Shown here piece after piece: positions 1 to 13,525 of a stretch of DNA of 64,000 nt. Under the pieces are notes generated by a model. It was not told where the DNA came from and made no database searches. It saw only the letters and a program-made list of their open reading frames with translations. The stretch is taken from the NCBI GenBank assembly GCA_961205875.1, contig OY540813.1:17021001-17085000 (forward strand), written 5' to 3'. A program made the translations under genes and the position numbers. The stretch is from Sialis fuliginosa. Taxonomy: Eukaryota > Arthropoda > Insecta > Megaloptera > Sialidae. The stretch's first letter is position 1. Each line of letters opens with the position of its first letter.

Positions 1-389
1 TTTCTCACATGCTTTCAGCTGCTATAATCTCAATTCAGTGGGAATAAATCAAACAGGAAATAAAATATTGAATTTCTGTATAAATAGAAATACTGATAAA
101 GGTACACACGGCCATGGGCATTTAATTTTGCATGAAAGATTACATTTTTCTAAACACAAAAATGAATGTACGTTTATAGTAATTTAAGGAAGAAATACTA
201 AATAAAACGGTGGACAAAAATAAGCATAATAATAATTGAAGATTGTAGAAATAATAACTGATCTTTTTTTTTTCATGACGTATATGTCGACTGGTACTTG
301 GCCTTTTCCGACAGCTTTTCGTGTTGTGTATGTGTGTGTGTTTTGTTTTTTGTTAGGATCACAGGGACACAAGAGGGGGTGGGAGGATG

Positions 390-470
390 CTAATGGGCCG
401 ATCATAGCAGGGTGAAGACGAACAGGGTGGCCGTGTTAATGGGAATTGTGGGTGAGGGTTCAATCGGTGT
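390..470 (-). other. Diverged duplicate of 21153-21230 (copy B)
   Basis: CTAATGGGCCGATCATAGCA at 390-409 matches 21153-21172 with one mismatch, and similarity fades over ~60 more bases. Read on the minus strand both give ATLFV; copy B then has a one-base shift before CYDR. GC-richer than the flanks. On the plus strand a TTTTGTTTTTTGTTAG acceptor precedes it at 355. Function unknown. Confidence 0.3.
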
Positions 471-607
471 AGGGGTAATATTTGAAGTTATTTATTAAAA
501 CGTGTATACTTATTCTACCTTAGCGGTTGTTCACTTGTTTAAATATTCTATATAACATAATTCCATACAATTTTTACACCGTGTAATTTTATCCCTGTGT
601 AATTTGA

Positions 608-840
608 GGAGCTGCGGAACAAAACCGGATAAGTCCATTTTGAACCGAAATAATTTTTTCGATTCGGTATTTTCAACCATCACCGGATCGATTGACCAAA
701 GATCACGGATCAAATATTGTTAAAACCTCTTTAAAAATGGCTTGTTTATCTCGGAACAAAAGCTAACAAATCCACTATAAAAAGACAGAAAAAGTTTTAA
801 TTTGCAAAAATTGATTTATCCGGTTTTGTTCCGCAGCTCC
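608..840. mobile_element. 233-bp MITE with perfect 25-bp TIRs
   Basis: GGAGCTGCGGAACAAAACCG (continuing GATAA) at 608 and its exact complement ending at 840. The interior is AT-rich. Perfect ends suggest recent insertion, though no clean duplication is visible at the edges. Confidence 0.8.
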
Positions 841-1947
841 CCATTTATGGATACTATTTTAATTGTTATCTACTTTATTTTTATTTAACTCAGCAAAAAT
901 GCGAATTTTGTTGTTAAAGGGTATATCTTATTGTAGATTTAAACGAATACGATTTCTCTCTTTGCCCCTCTAGAATCGACGCCACTGCTAAGGGCCATAC
1001 ATCATTTATCAATCCAAATAAATGTCTAAAAAGTATTAGATATACATTTAATAAAATCAATTAGTTGTAATATGTTTGATGTTTAAAAACATATACATAT
1101 GTATCTAATAAAAAAAAAAAAAAAAAATACGTGTTTTATTTACGTTACTTGTAAAAATATCTGTTAATGACACAGTTAAAATATTGGCCAAGTTTGAACA
1201 AGTTGATAAAAATAAGTTTAATTGTGCTTATCAACAAGTTCCTCTAATAAAGAATTAAAAATAGAAAGGAAAACTTCGATTAGCTGTTTTATCTTCATAG
1301 TTAAATTTTCATAAATTGTACGTTTATATATTGAACGTAATTTTCCACTCATCCCCCACAAAAAATAACAATTTAAAGTACTTAGTCGGTTATTCATTTT
1401 TATGTCAAAGTCAATATTATGATTTTAATATCAACATCTTCAGATCCTTTGCTTATTTCATAATAATGATATTATTATTTCAACCAGAATTTTCCTTTGC
1501 CATCTTTGTTAAATAACTCATTACTAATTTCAAAATAACTTCAATGCAATATCACGGGAAATTTCCGTTAGTAACTATTATAAACAAACAATAACGATGG
1601 ACAATAAATACCTGGCCGACATCCATAAATTTTCACAAGCAATTAATTTTTCTTAATTACTACATATACATACATACCTACATATATTGCAAAAACTAAA
1701 CATATGATTCAAACAGGCAAAAGTTTTAAATAGGGTTTCAAAGAACATGTGCAGTGTGCAGTGGTGTAAGTATAGCGACAAACCAGTTAATTATAAAAAT
1801 TATAATTTTTACTATTTATAAAATATATTTATAAACGCATTCAAAAAATAGCCCCTCTAAAAAAATTCTGAGGACGTGTTGATTTATGTCCAGAATATAA
1901 GCAAGCTAAAATCTTTTTGCAGAACATCGATTTGTGTTACATTGTAT

Positions 1948-2330
1948 ATAGGGATATTATAGAGCTCTGTATTCGAAATCGAAATTATTCTAACTACCTA
2001 TATCGAAAATAACTAGATTCTAACCTCCTAAACCGAAACCGTATAATTATTTCGGATAATATATAGGTAATAAATATTTAAAATAAAAATAACCTCTTTG
2101 TTTAAACGTCAGAACATTAAGAAAATAATAAACGCAAGCTTTCGATTCACAGAATCATCGTCAGGCTATTAAGAAGGAATAAAATGTGAGAACGATGTCG
2201 TTATCTCAACAATATTCATGTACCTAGCTACGGAATTGTTTGAAATATTTATATCTCAAAACGAAACCGAAACCAAGAAAAAATATCCCATTCTGTATTC
2301 AAAATTGAAATCAAGGAAAAATATCCCTAT
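1948..2330. mobile_element. Possible TIR element with ATAGGGATAT ends
   Basis: ATAGGGATATT at the left and AAATATCCCTAT at the right, with several GAAACCGAAACC-like units between. No clear target duplication. Confidence 0.4.
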
Positions 2331-2527
2331 CAGTATCCGCAACCAATATATCATATTTCTAACAAACCTATTATATTGTCTATGAATTTGGTTTGACTAG
2401 AAACCAAATTGCTAAAATCCATATACAGCTGTCTATCGCACTGAAAATAACTCGTTGAAAGATTTAGGTTTGATTTTGTTTGCATCATTTATTCAGAAGT
2501 CAACGAGACTAATGTTCAGGCTATTTT

Positions 2528-2723
2528 GCTAGCTTACAAGCACTTTCAAATGGGGTATCAGACTTATGACAGTTCTCTTGGAGTTCTTGACAGATAGGTA
2601 TATGCGCAGTAAATTGGTTTTTACCGTTTTTACTTTACATACCTTGGTTTTTATTTACCACGCATGCACCTATCTGTCAAAAACTAAGTTTGATACCCCA
2701 TTTGAAAGTGCTTGCAAGCGAGC
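2528..2723. mobile_element. MITE relict of the 35692 family
   Basis: Inverted pair GCTAGCTTACAAGCACTTTC and GAAAGTGCTTGCAAGCGAGC with TGGGGTATC following in both arms; the GTCCGGTATTATA tips are missing. Confidence 0.65.
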
Positions 2724-5710
2724 CAAAAAATCTATAGTTAAAAATAACAGAAATTAATCGAAAAATTTAAATAAACAACCGAATATTTTGTGTTCATATA
2801 TAAAACGAATCCTGATTTATTTTTAATTATAAAACTCCACCAAATAAAACCAATAATTATGTATTAATTAGTTCGTGTGAAACTAACCAGTTTTAACTGG
2901 TCAACCCTGCATTTACCAAACTTGGCTAGACTAAAATTAATGCAGTACGGAGATGATATCTATTTTAAGAATTTTATACGTTACACATTAGATCACGATG
3001 CAAATCAAGAATGTATAGATAATAAGCAAAGTTAAAGCTTCTAGCCAGACAATCACTCTTCCTTCCAACATTTAAAAGAAAGTACTTTTCTATGTCAACA
3101 AATGTCAATAGCCCCAAAGCAGTTTTAAAAATACATAGTTGATTGTGGTGTTTTTAAATAGCTTAACTTGAGAGATAAATGTACTTTAGATAATTTAGTT
3201 CGTCTGTTATGCTTTTTGTGTTGTTTTTGTAAGGTTCGTTTCACACGTGCCAGTTTCCTATGTACAAAAAAAAGACACAGTAGCAATTGTACCGCAACTA
3301 ATAACATAAAACTACGTCTATTGTCACTTTTTTGTTATAGAAAATATGTAATATTAATGATTAATTAAGTCGGTTATATGCACAAAACCCAATGAAAATT
3401 AGCTTAGCTCTTTATACTACTGTATTTTTATATCAGCTACTTATATTTTTATTGTTTTATTTATTGCTCTGCGATTATTAATTCCAGAGATATAATTTTT
3501 CAAAGTGTGGCATATTTCGTTGCGTTTGTGCTTCCGAAGTTATCCCCTAGTGCTGCCGGGGAAGAAAAAAATAGCTTTATTCAAAAGTAAATTCCAATTT
3601 CATTATATACGAGGTACTGAATTATGTTGTTGTCTATATAGATTGCGCGCTGTATCTTTTAAATCCATAAAGAAACATTTGGAATTTGTCTGGGGATAAT
3701 TCCTTTATAATAGATAGAGAATTCGAAACAAGCAAAAAATGTTAGAAAATATAAAAAAGCAGGTATATTAGTAAGCAAAATATTCTGTTCGACTTTGTAA
3801 ATCGATGATATTTTGTAGCATGAAAAGTAATAAAATACAATTTAATCAAAACTCTATTACGAAAATAAATAAAATAAATACAGAAAGCTTATAGAATATT
3901 TTTATATGACTTATTTTAGTAATTAAAAGTAGATGTTTTAATCTATAAAAAGGCTGATATGAAAAAGCTCCATACGCAGATATAAAAAATGCAAGGAACT
4001 TAAATAAATATAATTTAAAAGCAAAATAAAACTAATTTTTATTAAAGTGTATTTTATATATTGTATAAATTATGTGTATTGTGTATGTTATACGTATATA
4101 AAGAATCACGTAATTCGATAAGTTAAAAAAATCTTTTTAACTTTAAAACTATAAGTAATTCTAAAAAAATAATTAAAAAAAACTTTAATTTATAAGAACA
4201 TACTTCACATTCTTTGATAAATATCAAAGTACATTATTTTTTCATTCTAGTAGATCTAAAATTAATATTTAAGACATGTCACGTTTTGAGATGTTTACTT
4301 CGGCGTCATTCGTACGTCAAACATGATACAAACGAAAAAAGCAGTTATGTTGTTATAAATAATTCATAAAAAACACGCCACGAACAAAATAATACTTGTA
4401 TTTCTATACTCAATTAGAATTAAATTGCCAATAAAAATCAACAATATTTTAGAACATAAGAAAAACATAACTACAAGTTAATTAAGGAGGAATGGGAGTA
4501 CTTTTGAAAATATTACCATAAATCTGATAATTTGTAGAGTGAGAGATAACTACATATACCAAATGTTCACTGTCAAAATTTGAAATTAATTGTCCACACC
4601 GTTTTTGAGAAATTAATTTTTTAAATTTCTCTTATAACACGGGCGTAAAACAATATTTTTGAAAGATTGTAAGTTCTATAAAAAATACTACCATCAACTC
4701 ACAATTTACACCAAGGGTAATTAATATATTTACGAATCATTAGCAAAAAAATCGTTTACTTCTACCACACCATTAAAATTATTTTCAATAATAAATGCAA
4801 AATTTTGACAATAACCCCAATGGGATTAAAAGTATGTGATGCAGTGCGGCAACATCGCAAGATCTTCGAACGGCGCGAAATTTAAAATAAAAAAACATAA
4901 AATTAGTATTTACAAATAAAAAATTGCGGATCGAATTGTTAAAATAGTTTATTTAAATAACGTTTCAATATCTATAAATATTTATATAAGTTAACATGAA
5001 TATAGAAAATATTTTTTAACTATCAAATTCTACCTAAGTACTTTGTAAATAATTTATGATACATTTAATAACTTTTGTACTTTTTATTACTTCTTTATTT
5101 TTTTGCTGTAAAACTTTAATAGTTTCATCTATTTCATTGTTTTTAAAAGTCTTTAGAATAGTTGAAGAATTAAGTCCAAAGAATGATATCCATCTTTACT
5201 TATTTGTTAACAAATGTCAACTGACACAATCATAGTGCACGATTTTTTTTAGATATTAAATGGTAAATATTATAAATACAATTGTTTACTACTTTCTCAT
5301 GAAGAAATATTAATAAAAAAATATTTTGATAGAGGATTATACATTATATCAATGTTTTATTCTTGCTAAAATTGAATGGGAAGAAGTTGCCACTCTGCAG
5401 AAATACAATAGATATTTATTTAGATCTCCTAAACAGACAAGCGCTCCAATTCCTCCTATATGGTTTGCAATGTGCTTATGATTTCCACAAGAACAGAACC
5501 AGACGTATTTAAAATTGAGATGAGAACCGGGAGGTGTAAGTCCTTTTCCCCAACTCATTCCGAGTATGTACTACTCGTAGCAGCGGCAACGACAGAAACA
5601 TTGACACAGCAACACTGGCGGCGGAGGTATAACGGGTACAGAGAGATATGTGTATAAGTAGGCAGACATAAACACAGAGGAAGATAGAGAGATGAGATGA
5701 TAACACTCAC

Positions 5711-5846
5711 CCTCTGAATTGCCGCCCCAGTCACCGGCCGTCCGGCTGCCATTCCTGAACCCGTGTAGGCAGGCTGACAATCGGCCCCGGCACGCCAAGG
5801 CCCCGTGACCCTTGCCGCCCCCCTTTACATAGACTGCGTATCGCAA
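5711..5846 (-). other. GC-rich island, possible first exon on the minus strand
   Basis: Markedly GC-rich in very AT-rich surroundings. On the minus strand a start in good context (AGGAATGG, 5752) opens MAAGRPVTGAAIQR and runs straight into a consensus donor AGG|GTGAGT at about 5711. This would be a first coding exon with the GC-rich 5' UTR to its right. No partner exon or family is recognised; a transposon remnant is possible. Confidence 0.3.
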
Positions 5847-6479
5847 TACCCAAAAGCCATGTCCAAATTAAATTGATGGAACATAAATCATAAAAAATAA
5901 AATAACACATTACACAAGCCCTGTCTTGAATCATGTTCGATAAAGAACATACATTATAGCGAGAGTGCAATTCTCAATATTGTATAAGTTTATTGCTTTT
6001 AGTAGACACGCAATGGGGGTTTGGGGACTTGCTTTTGTATGATCTGATTCAGACGATTAGGTAAATTATTAAAATTTATAAATGCCTTATTTCTCAATGT
6101 CATCTTAAGATTATTTGCGTTTGATTGTTTTAAAATGCAAATCAATTTATATTTATAACAATAATGAATAAACACGAAAATATTACTGAGAATTGCATTT
6201 TTGAAAACGTCAACACAAGGCTTTCATGTGATTAAAAAAATCAAAAAAGCATACACAATAAAAAAATTAAAATAAAAATACTGAAATTAAAAAATATATA
6301 AAATATAAATAAAACATGTGGCAACGATAAATGGAGATGTATTATTGTAGCCCCCTTTCGTAATTTAATTCTATATTATAATTATAAATTATTTATAACT
6401 TTGAACAACGAAATCCACTGTATTACTATAAATTCTGTTGTACTAAAAGAATGATATTTATTTTAGTACGAACGCCTCA

Positions 6480-6665
6480 CCCCCCTGACGATTCGAGCGG
6501 AAACACGTGATTGCACAATGCCTCGTTATTTCGTTGTGTGTCGGTGCTATTCAAAAACATAGCGCAAAAAATATAATAGAAAGTGTTCTGTTCCTCATCT
6601 GGCAAAGATTCAATCATCTGGCTACATTCGCCACCACGTGGTTTTCTCCTTCTGGTCAGAACCAC
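6480..6665 (-). other. Candidate coding exon on the minus strand
   Basis: Open for 62 codons (starts MVLTRRRKPRGGECSQMIES, then LPDEEQNTFYYIFC) with a balanced codon mix unlike the AT-rich noise around it. A GGGG|GTGAGG donor lies at the end and a CTGACCAG acceptor near the start. The protein is not recognised. Confidence 0.25.
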
Positions 6666-7779
6666 GTCAGAACAACTATCATCTAGTATTTTTTAGTTTT
6701 TCTATATATGTATGGAGCATTCTATGTCAAAGTACACCCGTCACCCGTGACTTCATTTTTGTTGCTATTTTTTTCATTACATTTCATACTTTTTTTTATC
6801 CCAAATATTTTTTCTGATACGAATTTTGGAATTTTTGTAATTTCTATGAAATATTTAACTATACAATTATTAATAACTTTAGCTAGCAAATTATACGTAT
6901 TGAAACGTAGTTTTTTTCCCTCCAAAAAATAAAAAAGTAAACAAATAATTTTTCGAAAATAGGACAAAAGTCGATAGTAGTAGGTATTTATTTTATTAAA
7001 GTAAATATCCTTCTAAATTGGCCACTTTTTAACCATAGTCAGCACTTTTCTATATATTTTTATATAGATGAAAGGGTTAAATTTTTTTATTTTTTTTGAA
7101 TTACTATTGTACAATACAATTAAATTTAGTAAATAGATTTTTTTTAAATAATGGGGTGGGTGGGAGATGGGGGTGAACGGTTTCACATTTTCGAATTTCG
7201 ATTATTGCTATTTGAAAGAGTATAAAAAATCATGAAAATTTTGTATTATAGATTTTTTTCAAATCTTCATTAGTTTCAGAGTTATTTGAAATGATTATCT
7301 TGCACATTATTATAGGGGTATATATCACTTGACCCCCCCTAACTATAGATATACAAAATTTGAATTCGATACGATTTTATCACTTAAAAAGGTTCCCTTG
7401 TAAGAATAACAATGTTAAATTAAAATAAATACAAAGAAGACATAGAACAAATCATCGTCTTATAATAGGGCGCACTAATCGGCTTTGGTCTTTTTTACCC
7501 AAGTCAAGATTATTTACTTTAATTTTTTAAAATCACGTGGCTATGTGGACATGGAATGCTCCATATGTATATTTATGGTTATCGAGTCCCTGATTTTACG
7601 TGGAATGCTTCAGTTTCTCCACTGATTAAACTAAAGAAGTCTTAAAACATTTTTTTGAAATTTTCGAAATATATTATTAGATATATAAACATGACTATTT
7701 TTTAAACTAAAACAAATGTAGCAAATTATTATTAGATACAGAAGCAATATACATATTAGACTGATGTAAAAACAATCTT

Positions 7780-8585
7780 TTTTCCTTTTTTTGAGCAGTC
7801 ATCACATCAAACGATAGTTTTTTAACGACATAATAATCCCTTAAAAAAGTGAGCCCGATATCTGGAGTCTAAGGGCCGATCCACACTATCGTGCAAATAT
7901 TCAGTATATACCCAAAAGCCGTCTATTGTTGTATTAGTACGTATAAGGGTAGTTTTCTTTATTTTATGACTAAACGCTTCGACAGATTTTGATAAAAAAA
8001 CTACCAAACAACAAAGGGTTATTATTCTGATATGTGATAAAAAATTCAAAATGATTGACCGTTTCGTTTTTGAAATACAATTGTATTTCAAATATGAAAC
8101 GGTCAATCATTTGGAATTTTTTTATCACATATCAGAATTATAAGCCTTTACTGTTTGATAGTTTTTTATCAAAATCTGTCGAAGTTTTTAGTCATGAGAA
8201 TGGACATAATACGAACTTGATATAGTGGATACGTACAAAAGTGGCAAACTTTGATGACAATTATCTCGAGTTTAAAACGGTCGATCTCTTTAAAATTTCA
8301 CGTTTGGATAGATATCATTATTCTTTTTATGCCCTGATTTTTTTAAAATTCCATCGAAATGATGTTTGCACGAGAACTACCTTAAATGAAATTGAGTAGT
8401 TTCGCGCTCGTACACCCTCACTTTACCAAATGTCTCGGCGAGATCTACAGCGAGCGAGCTCGGCGAGTGTATGCTGCCGGCTTTAGATTCGAGATATCGG
8501 GCTCGTTTTTTAGAGGATTTTCATGGAATCAAAAACTATCGTTTTGCGATTGAACAGCTGCTCGAGAAAAAGGAAAAATATTTTT
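7780..8585. mobile_element. ~0.8-kb nested palindrome
   Basis: Outer arms pair CCTTTTTTTGAGCAG, AAACGATAGTTTTTTAACG and GAGCCCGATATCTGGA at the left with complements at about 8480-8580. A second hairpin at 7977-8190 has nearly perfect ~105-bp arms centred at 8080 (ATGATTGACCGTTTCG and complement). At 7871 an AGGGCCGATCCACACTATCG end matches the inner element at 27186. It is a composite of at least two inserted foldbacks. Confidence 0.75.
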
Positions 8586-9630
8586 TTCCATCCGTGTAAT
8601 AATATACGTGTAATATTATATCTAGGTGATATTTGCAAAAAATAGCTACTAATTAACATATTTTGGTAATGTTTTATATAAATTTTAAATGGTATTAAGA
8701 AATGCAAAAAATGTTAAAATAAAAATTATATTTTTGAATATTAAGTTCGAAGAATTACTAGTAAAATAAATATATAAAAATAATTATAGCAACAATGAAT
8801 GATTTTAATAAGAATTCTATAAGAAAATATGTAAATAGGGGCAATTTGTTATTGTTTATATTGAATAAACTATTATGAGCTAAGAAATGTTGAAAATTTA
8901 TTTTAGAGCTAGTTAAAACATTGTTTATCAGGAAGAAAATACCTTAGGAAAATATAAATAAAGAGTGGAAGTTTCTTTAAAAAATTGTTGAACCGCAGTG
9001 TGAAACTATTTAAAATCTAGAAACACATACACACAGACACTCAAAGTTTGTGAAGAGTTGGCAGTAATAACGAAAAAGCTTGCTGAAACCTATTCTTGAC
9101 ACCGAAAGTCTAAGTGTGAGGTCAAGAAAAATATACCTATACACATAACAGTGTACACATATAAAATCACAAGACTTTTTTAAAATAAATATCTGCCATG
9201 GGTGCCACGGGACTTTCTTATACGTAAAGCTGACAGTGAACAGTGTACGCGATTCTTATTTTATTAAAACATATTTCTGACAAACTAATAAAAGTTAGAA
9301 TAAAATTAATGGGACATAAACTATAGATTTCTTCTCTGTTATATGAACCATTTGAATTATATTTAAAAAAATAAATTTTAATTTGTTTTTTTTTTCGAAA
9401 AATTCGAACATAAATTATAGATAATAATATTACCAACAATTTTTAACTTGACCATTTTTATTTAATTCTCACTGTTTCAAAGTAATTCGAAAAATTCAAA
9501 AATTGACCTCAGTAAACATCTGTATCGTTTTCAAAAACAGGAGGTTTTCTTCCCAGACAAAAATTAATCTTAAAAATAAATAAAATTTCACCATTATACG
9601 ATTTGTCGTATTTGAATTACAGCGTTTACA

Positions 9631-9670
9631 GACCGACCGACCGACCGAAAGAGAGACAGACACACAGACA
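9631..9670 (+). repeat. (GACC)n and GACA-rich microsatellite
   Basis: GACCGACCGACCGACCGAAA followed by GAGAGACAGACACACAGACA. Such runs commonly sit at the 3' side of insect retroposed repeats, which may be the case here. Confidence 0.6.
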
Positions 9671-10876
9671 TCATGGCAAAAATAGTCAGAATGGATTCAG
9701 AGAAGGTCAAAATGGATAATTTCATCAAAATCCGGATTTCGAAAAAATTGGTTTCACAATACTTTCCTATATGTATATTTCATATACATACATACATTGG
9801 TATAAGAAAGTAAAAAACTACAATATAAGTAGGTAGTGTAGGTACTATACATGTATATTTAATATAAGATTTAAAAACGTTATCCCTAGTTATATTTCAA
9901 CATATATATTACTAAATCATTTAGTAAGGAATTCACTGACATTTTATTATATCGTTTAGTTTAATGTAAATTGTTTTGTTAGCCAAGATAAAACAAAACA
10001 GTTACAAACATACCAAATTAGAATACACATTTTTAAACCAAATATATACATTATTATACATATGTCGAGTACTTACATATGTTACTATCCCCAGTATAAA
10101 CTAATTTCACAATATGTTGTTTAAACACAAATGTATACTTTTTGCCATTATTTACGACTATTATTATATAAAAGTCATCTGAATAATATGTTATTTGTGA
10201 GACGCAATAAATATCAAATGAATATTAATCGAAAAAATACTTTATTAATTTTGGCAATTTTCTTTTAGTTACTTAATTTCATAAATTATATTATAAGTAG
10301 CATACATTAAATAAATTCTGTTAAAAGCCAAGGTAACAAAGTTAATTAAAGAAATTGTTGAGATAATTCAATAAATATGTATGCTATTTTTTCATGAACA
10401 CAATTTAAAATATTTTAAATTAAAATTAATATTTTTATAATAATAATATTTAAATTTACCTTACTATAAAAAATTGAGAAATCAAAATGTTTTTCAGTTT
10501 ATTAAGTTTTTTTTATTTCCGAAACAAACCATAATTTTTTGTTTTGTTTTAATTTTCCTTTTTTTTCAAGATGTGTCTTCCATGTTATCGAGATTAACTC
10601 ATGTACATAGGTATCTAATATTTAAAGCACACCAAATTGAAATAATAAAACACAGTCTATTTAAAACAAACTATATACCTATCACTGTAATTCTTAAATT
10701 TTTACTGAACTATTTTAATTTTAAATACTTTTTGGATAAATGAGCTGCTTAGAAGCCAAAACGACTAACTGTATAATGATTTTATCATTTCGACAATATA
10801 CATGATTTATGAACTGCTTTCAAAAACGTATTAATATTCATTTATGTACTAATAAATTGAAAAATATATTTGTATG

Positions 10877-11468
10877 CAGTACCGGCTTTAGGGGGGGGGG
10901 GGGTGAACCACAATGGAGCATGAGTCACTTTTTTGGTTCAAATCAGTGTACAGGCTGTAATTTTTGAGTAAACTTTTTTTTGATCCTTAAATTTTTTATC
11001 CATCAGTTAAACCCGATTAAGCAAAAAATATAGCTAAATATAAACAATGTTAATGTATAAAAAAATCGATTATTTGATAGCTGCTAACTAACAAATATTT
11101 ATTCAGCAACCCAGAAAACCTTTAATAAGGTATTAGCTGAGATACTAACTAATCAACTTATTTGTTGATTTATCAATTTTAATTTGTTCATAATAGGGGA
11201 AGGAGGTCTCGACGGTCTTAGGGCATTTGATAATCTTATGTCCGGTATCATAAAGGACCTAACAAATTTGTTAGCTAGCAAGCACTTTCAACTGAGATAT
11301 CAAACTTATATGACAGTTCTTTTGAAGTTTGTTGATGACTTTGATAAGTTTCGCGCATGCGTTGTTTTAATTGATATTTTCGGTGATTTTTTAACATTTT
11401 TTTAGGGGGGAGAGAGGGCGGAAAAATAAATCTCGCCCAGGGCGCCAGGTTTGCTAAGGCCGGCACTG
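10877..11468. mobile_element. hAT MITE, CAGTACCGGCTTTAG family, copy 1
   Basis: Perfect 8-bp duplication TTTGTATG at 10869-10876 and 11469-11476. Same ends as 21922-22444, different target site, so it moved independently. A run of 13 G starts at 10891. It contains a relict of the GTCCGGTATTATA family at about 11239-11400. Confidence 0.88.
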
Positions 11469-11885
11469 TTTGTATGATACATTTACAAATAACAAATTCA
11501 TGTAGATCTGTATAAAATTTTTCATTGTAAATTATTTATACACTTGTATAATGTTGTATAATAAATAATAGATGTGTGGTGTGCAATATATCAACAATAA
11601 TATAGGAGTAGCACTTTTTGCATGTATTGCCAACAGGGTTGTAATGTTTCAAAAATGGTCCGGCGGGACATAATCTACGTACGAGCGGATGGTAAAATTA
11701 CAAAACAATTAATAATATATTATTATATAGAGCTTAAATAAATTTGTTTTAATTGTAACCTTTTGGAATTCAATAAAAACTAAACTATATTAAAACTAGA
11801 AGGTCTGCAAGTCTACATTTAAATGTTATCAGTGTTAAACATATAGACTTTACTCCGAGTGGGGGGGGAGATCCTTCCTGACATC

Positions 11886-12134
11886 TAGGGTGACCAGATT
11901 TTAGTTTTGGTAAACTCTGAGATGTAAATGAAGACCCCTTTTTTATTTTTATTTTCATAAAATTTGTTACCATAATCTGCACTGTTATGTCCCCTGCTCT
12001 ATTTTTGACGACCTTTTTTTTAGTCGTCGTCATTTTTTGCAAAACCCGGAGAAATTGCACCCAAACCCGGAGCCCGGAGATTCAGTGTGTAAACCCTGGG
12101 ACTTCGGGTTAAAACCGGAGACCTGGTCACCCTA
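11886..12134. mobile_element. 249-bp hAT MITE (TAGGGTGACCAG ends)
   Basis: Perfect duplication CTGACATC at 11878-11885 and 12135-12142. Ends TAGGGTGACCAGA and TAGGGTGACCAGG (other strand). CTAGGGTGACCA-type ends are well known in non-autonomous hAT elements across animals. It includes repeated AAACCCGGAG units at 12041-12080. Confidence 0.88.
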
Positions 12135-13525
12135 CTGACATCCCTTCACTAAATTCAAAATAATTTCGACAATATTTCTGTATTCGAGTAATGAATTGTT
12201 TATAATATAATTAAATTGCAATGAGATCGATAGGTCGTATTTTACAACTCTTTTAGGAGCTGTCAAAAATCTGTTTTAAATGAGATGAATGATATCACTC
12301 AAAACCAGGAAAACAAATTATTTAACTATAATGGTCAAATCTTGGCATAGATAGATGTGTGTATATAATTCGCATATCTGTTTTACTTTACAAACGTTTC
12401 TAAATATAATTTTCCACTTCAAACAGTTTTACGTAGCTATAAACATATGTATTTCGTTACAGGTACATATCCGCAAATGTTGTCATAGGTCATTGTTTTC
12501 ATACTTTTCTCAAATTACAAAATAGAAAATGTTGTTATTGTTTGTGTATTTTTCTGACTTATTGTTAGAATAAAGTATGTTTGCGTCCATTTACTATTTG
12601 TGTCTTCTTGTTGCCTTTTATTATAAAACTAGCGGTTCTGCCAGCGGCTATCACTAACTCCCCGATTTGTCAAGTCCTTATAGGTATTTATTTATTTTAT
12701 TAAATATATAAACATATGGCATATATATTTAATAATTGAGAGCTATAAATGTATAATTACTCGGTAATTAATATAAGAATATAATATTTTCAAAAAAATG
12801 GTTATCTATAATTTTAATGGCATATTGTACTATAGCTTAATTATTTTTAATCTTTCAAGGATATAGAATTAATAAATAAATAAGTATAACAATTTATATG
12901 TATATAAATTATTGTTATCGGTATTAGATATATTTATTTTTTAAACTTTTATTTATTAATTTAGATAAGACTTTTGAAATTATAATATATAATATATATA
13001 AGTTGCAAAAAAAAATTAATTTTAGTTAGTTAACGTTAAATCTGAATTTCATCTCGATTTGTAAATGGATAATTTACTAACCCGCAGTTTTATCAAAAAC
13101 TATTATCGGTAGATAACAGCCATAAATATCTCCAAATGGACCAATCAGAGCATTTGCAATTTAACAGATGTGTACCAAGCTGTCAACACAAACTGTATGG
13201 TAACATAGATAGAAGAAATCGGGCATAGATGTGATTATCTTGTATTTTATACAATTAATAATAATATTAACCGTTAATAACGTTTGAATTTTAGAATTAA
13301 CGTAAAAATGGTTTGAAAACGGACGATTAACTAATTGTAATAAATTTTATTTTACGCAACCTATGGTTAAAAAATATATATAAAATGCTTTGTTTATTTA
13401 CTTTTACACCAATAGTTTCAAAATCATCATATTCCGTTTTTATAAAATTTAATCCTACACTTTGTGGACACAATATTTAAAAATAAATAAATAAATACAA
13501 TAAATGTAGGTATATATTATTATAT

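Larger units (their letters stand above)
841..7779. other. AT-rich tract with two MITE relicts and two GC-richer islands
   Basis: Contains an A-run at 1109-1127, inverted elements near 1948-2330 and 2528-2723, GC-richer islands at 5711-5846 and 6480-6665, and a weak inverted pair (TATGGAGCATTC at 6711 with its complement near 7553). No gene is recognised with confidence. Confidence 0.5.
8590..13525. other. AT-rich tract
   Basis: Contains a (GACC)n microsatellite near 9631, two hAT MITEs (10877, 11886) and a possible repeat head CTAGCGGTTCTGCCAGCGGC at 12630. No gene recognised. Confidence 0.5.

Noticed and set aside
184-405. 73-codon minus-strand open frame at the left edge
   Set aside because: It crosses a T-run, microsatellite and the duplicated sequence, has no family match and no splice context.
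5349-5846. Several overlapping long open frames on both strands at 5.3-5.9 kb
   Set aside because: They result from the GC-rich island and a run without stops; only the short MAAGRPVTG start with its donor seemed worth listing.
7822-8106. 94-codon minus-strand open frame
   Set aside because: It runs through the arm of a palindromic element and is explained by it.
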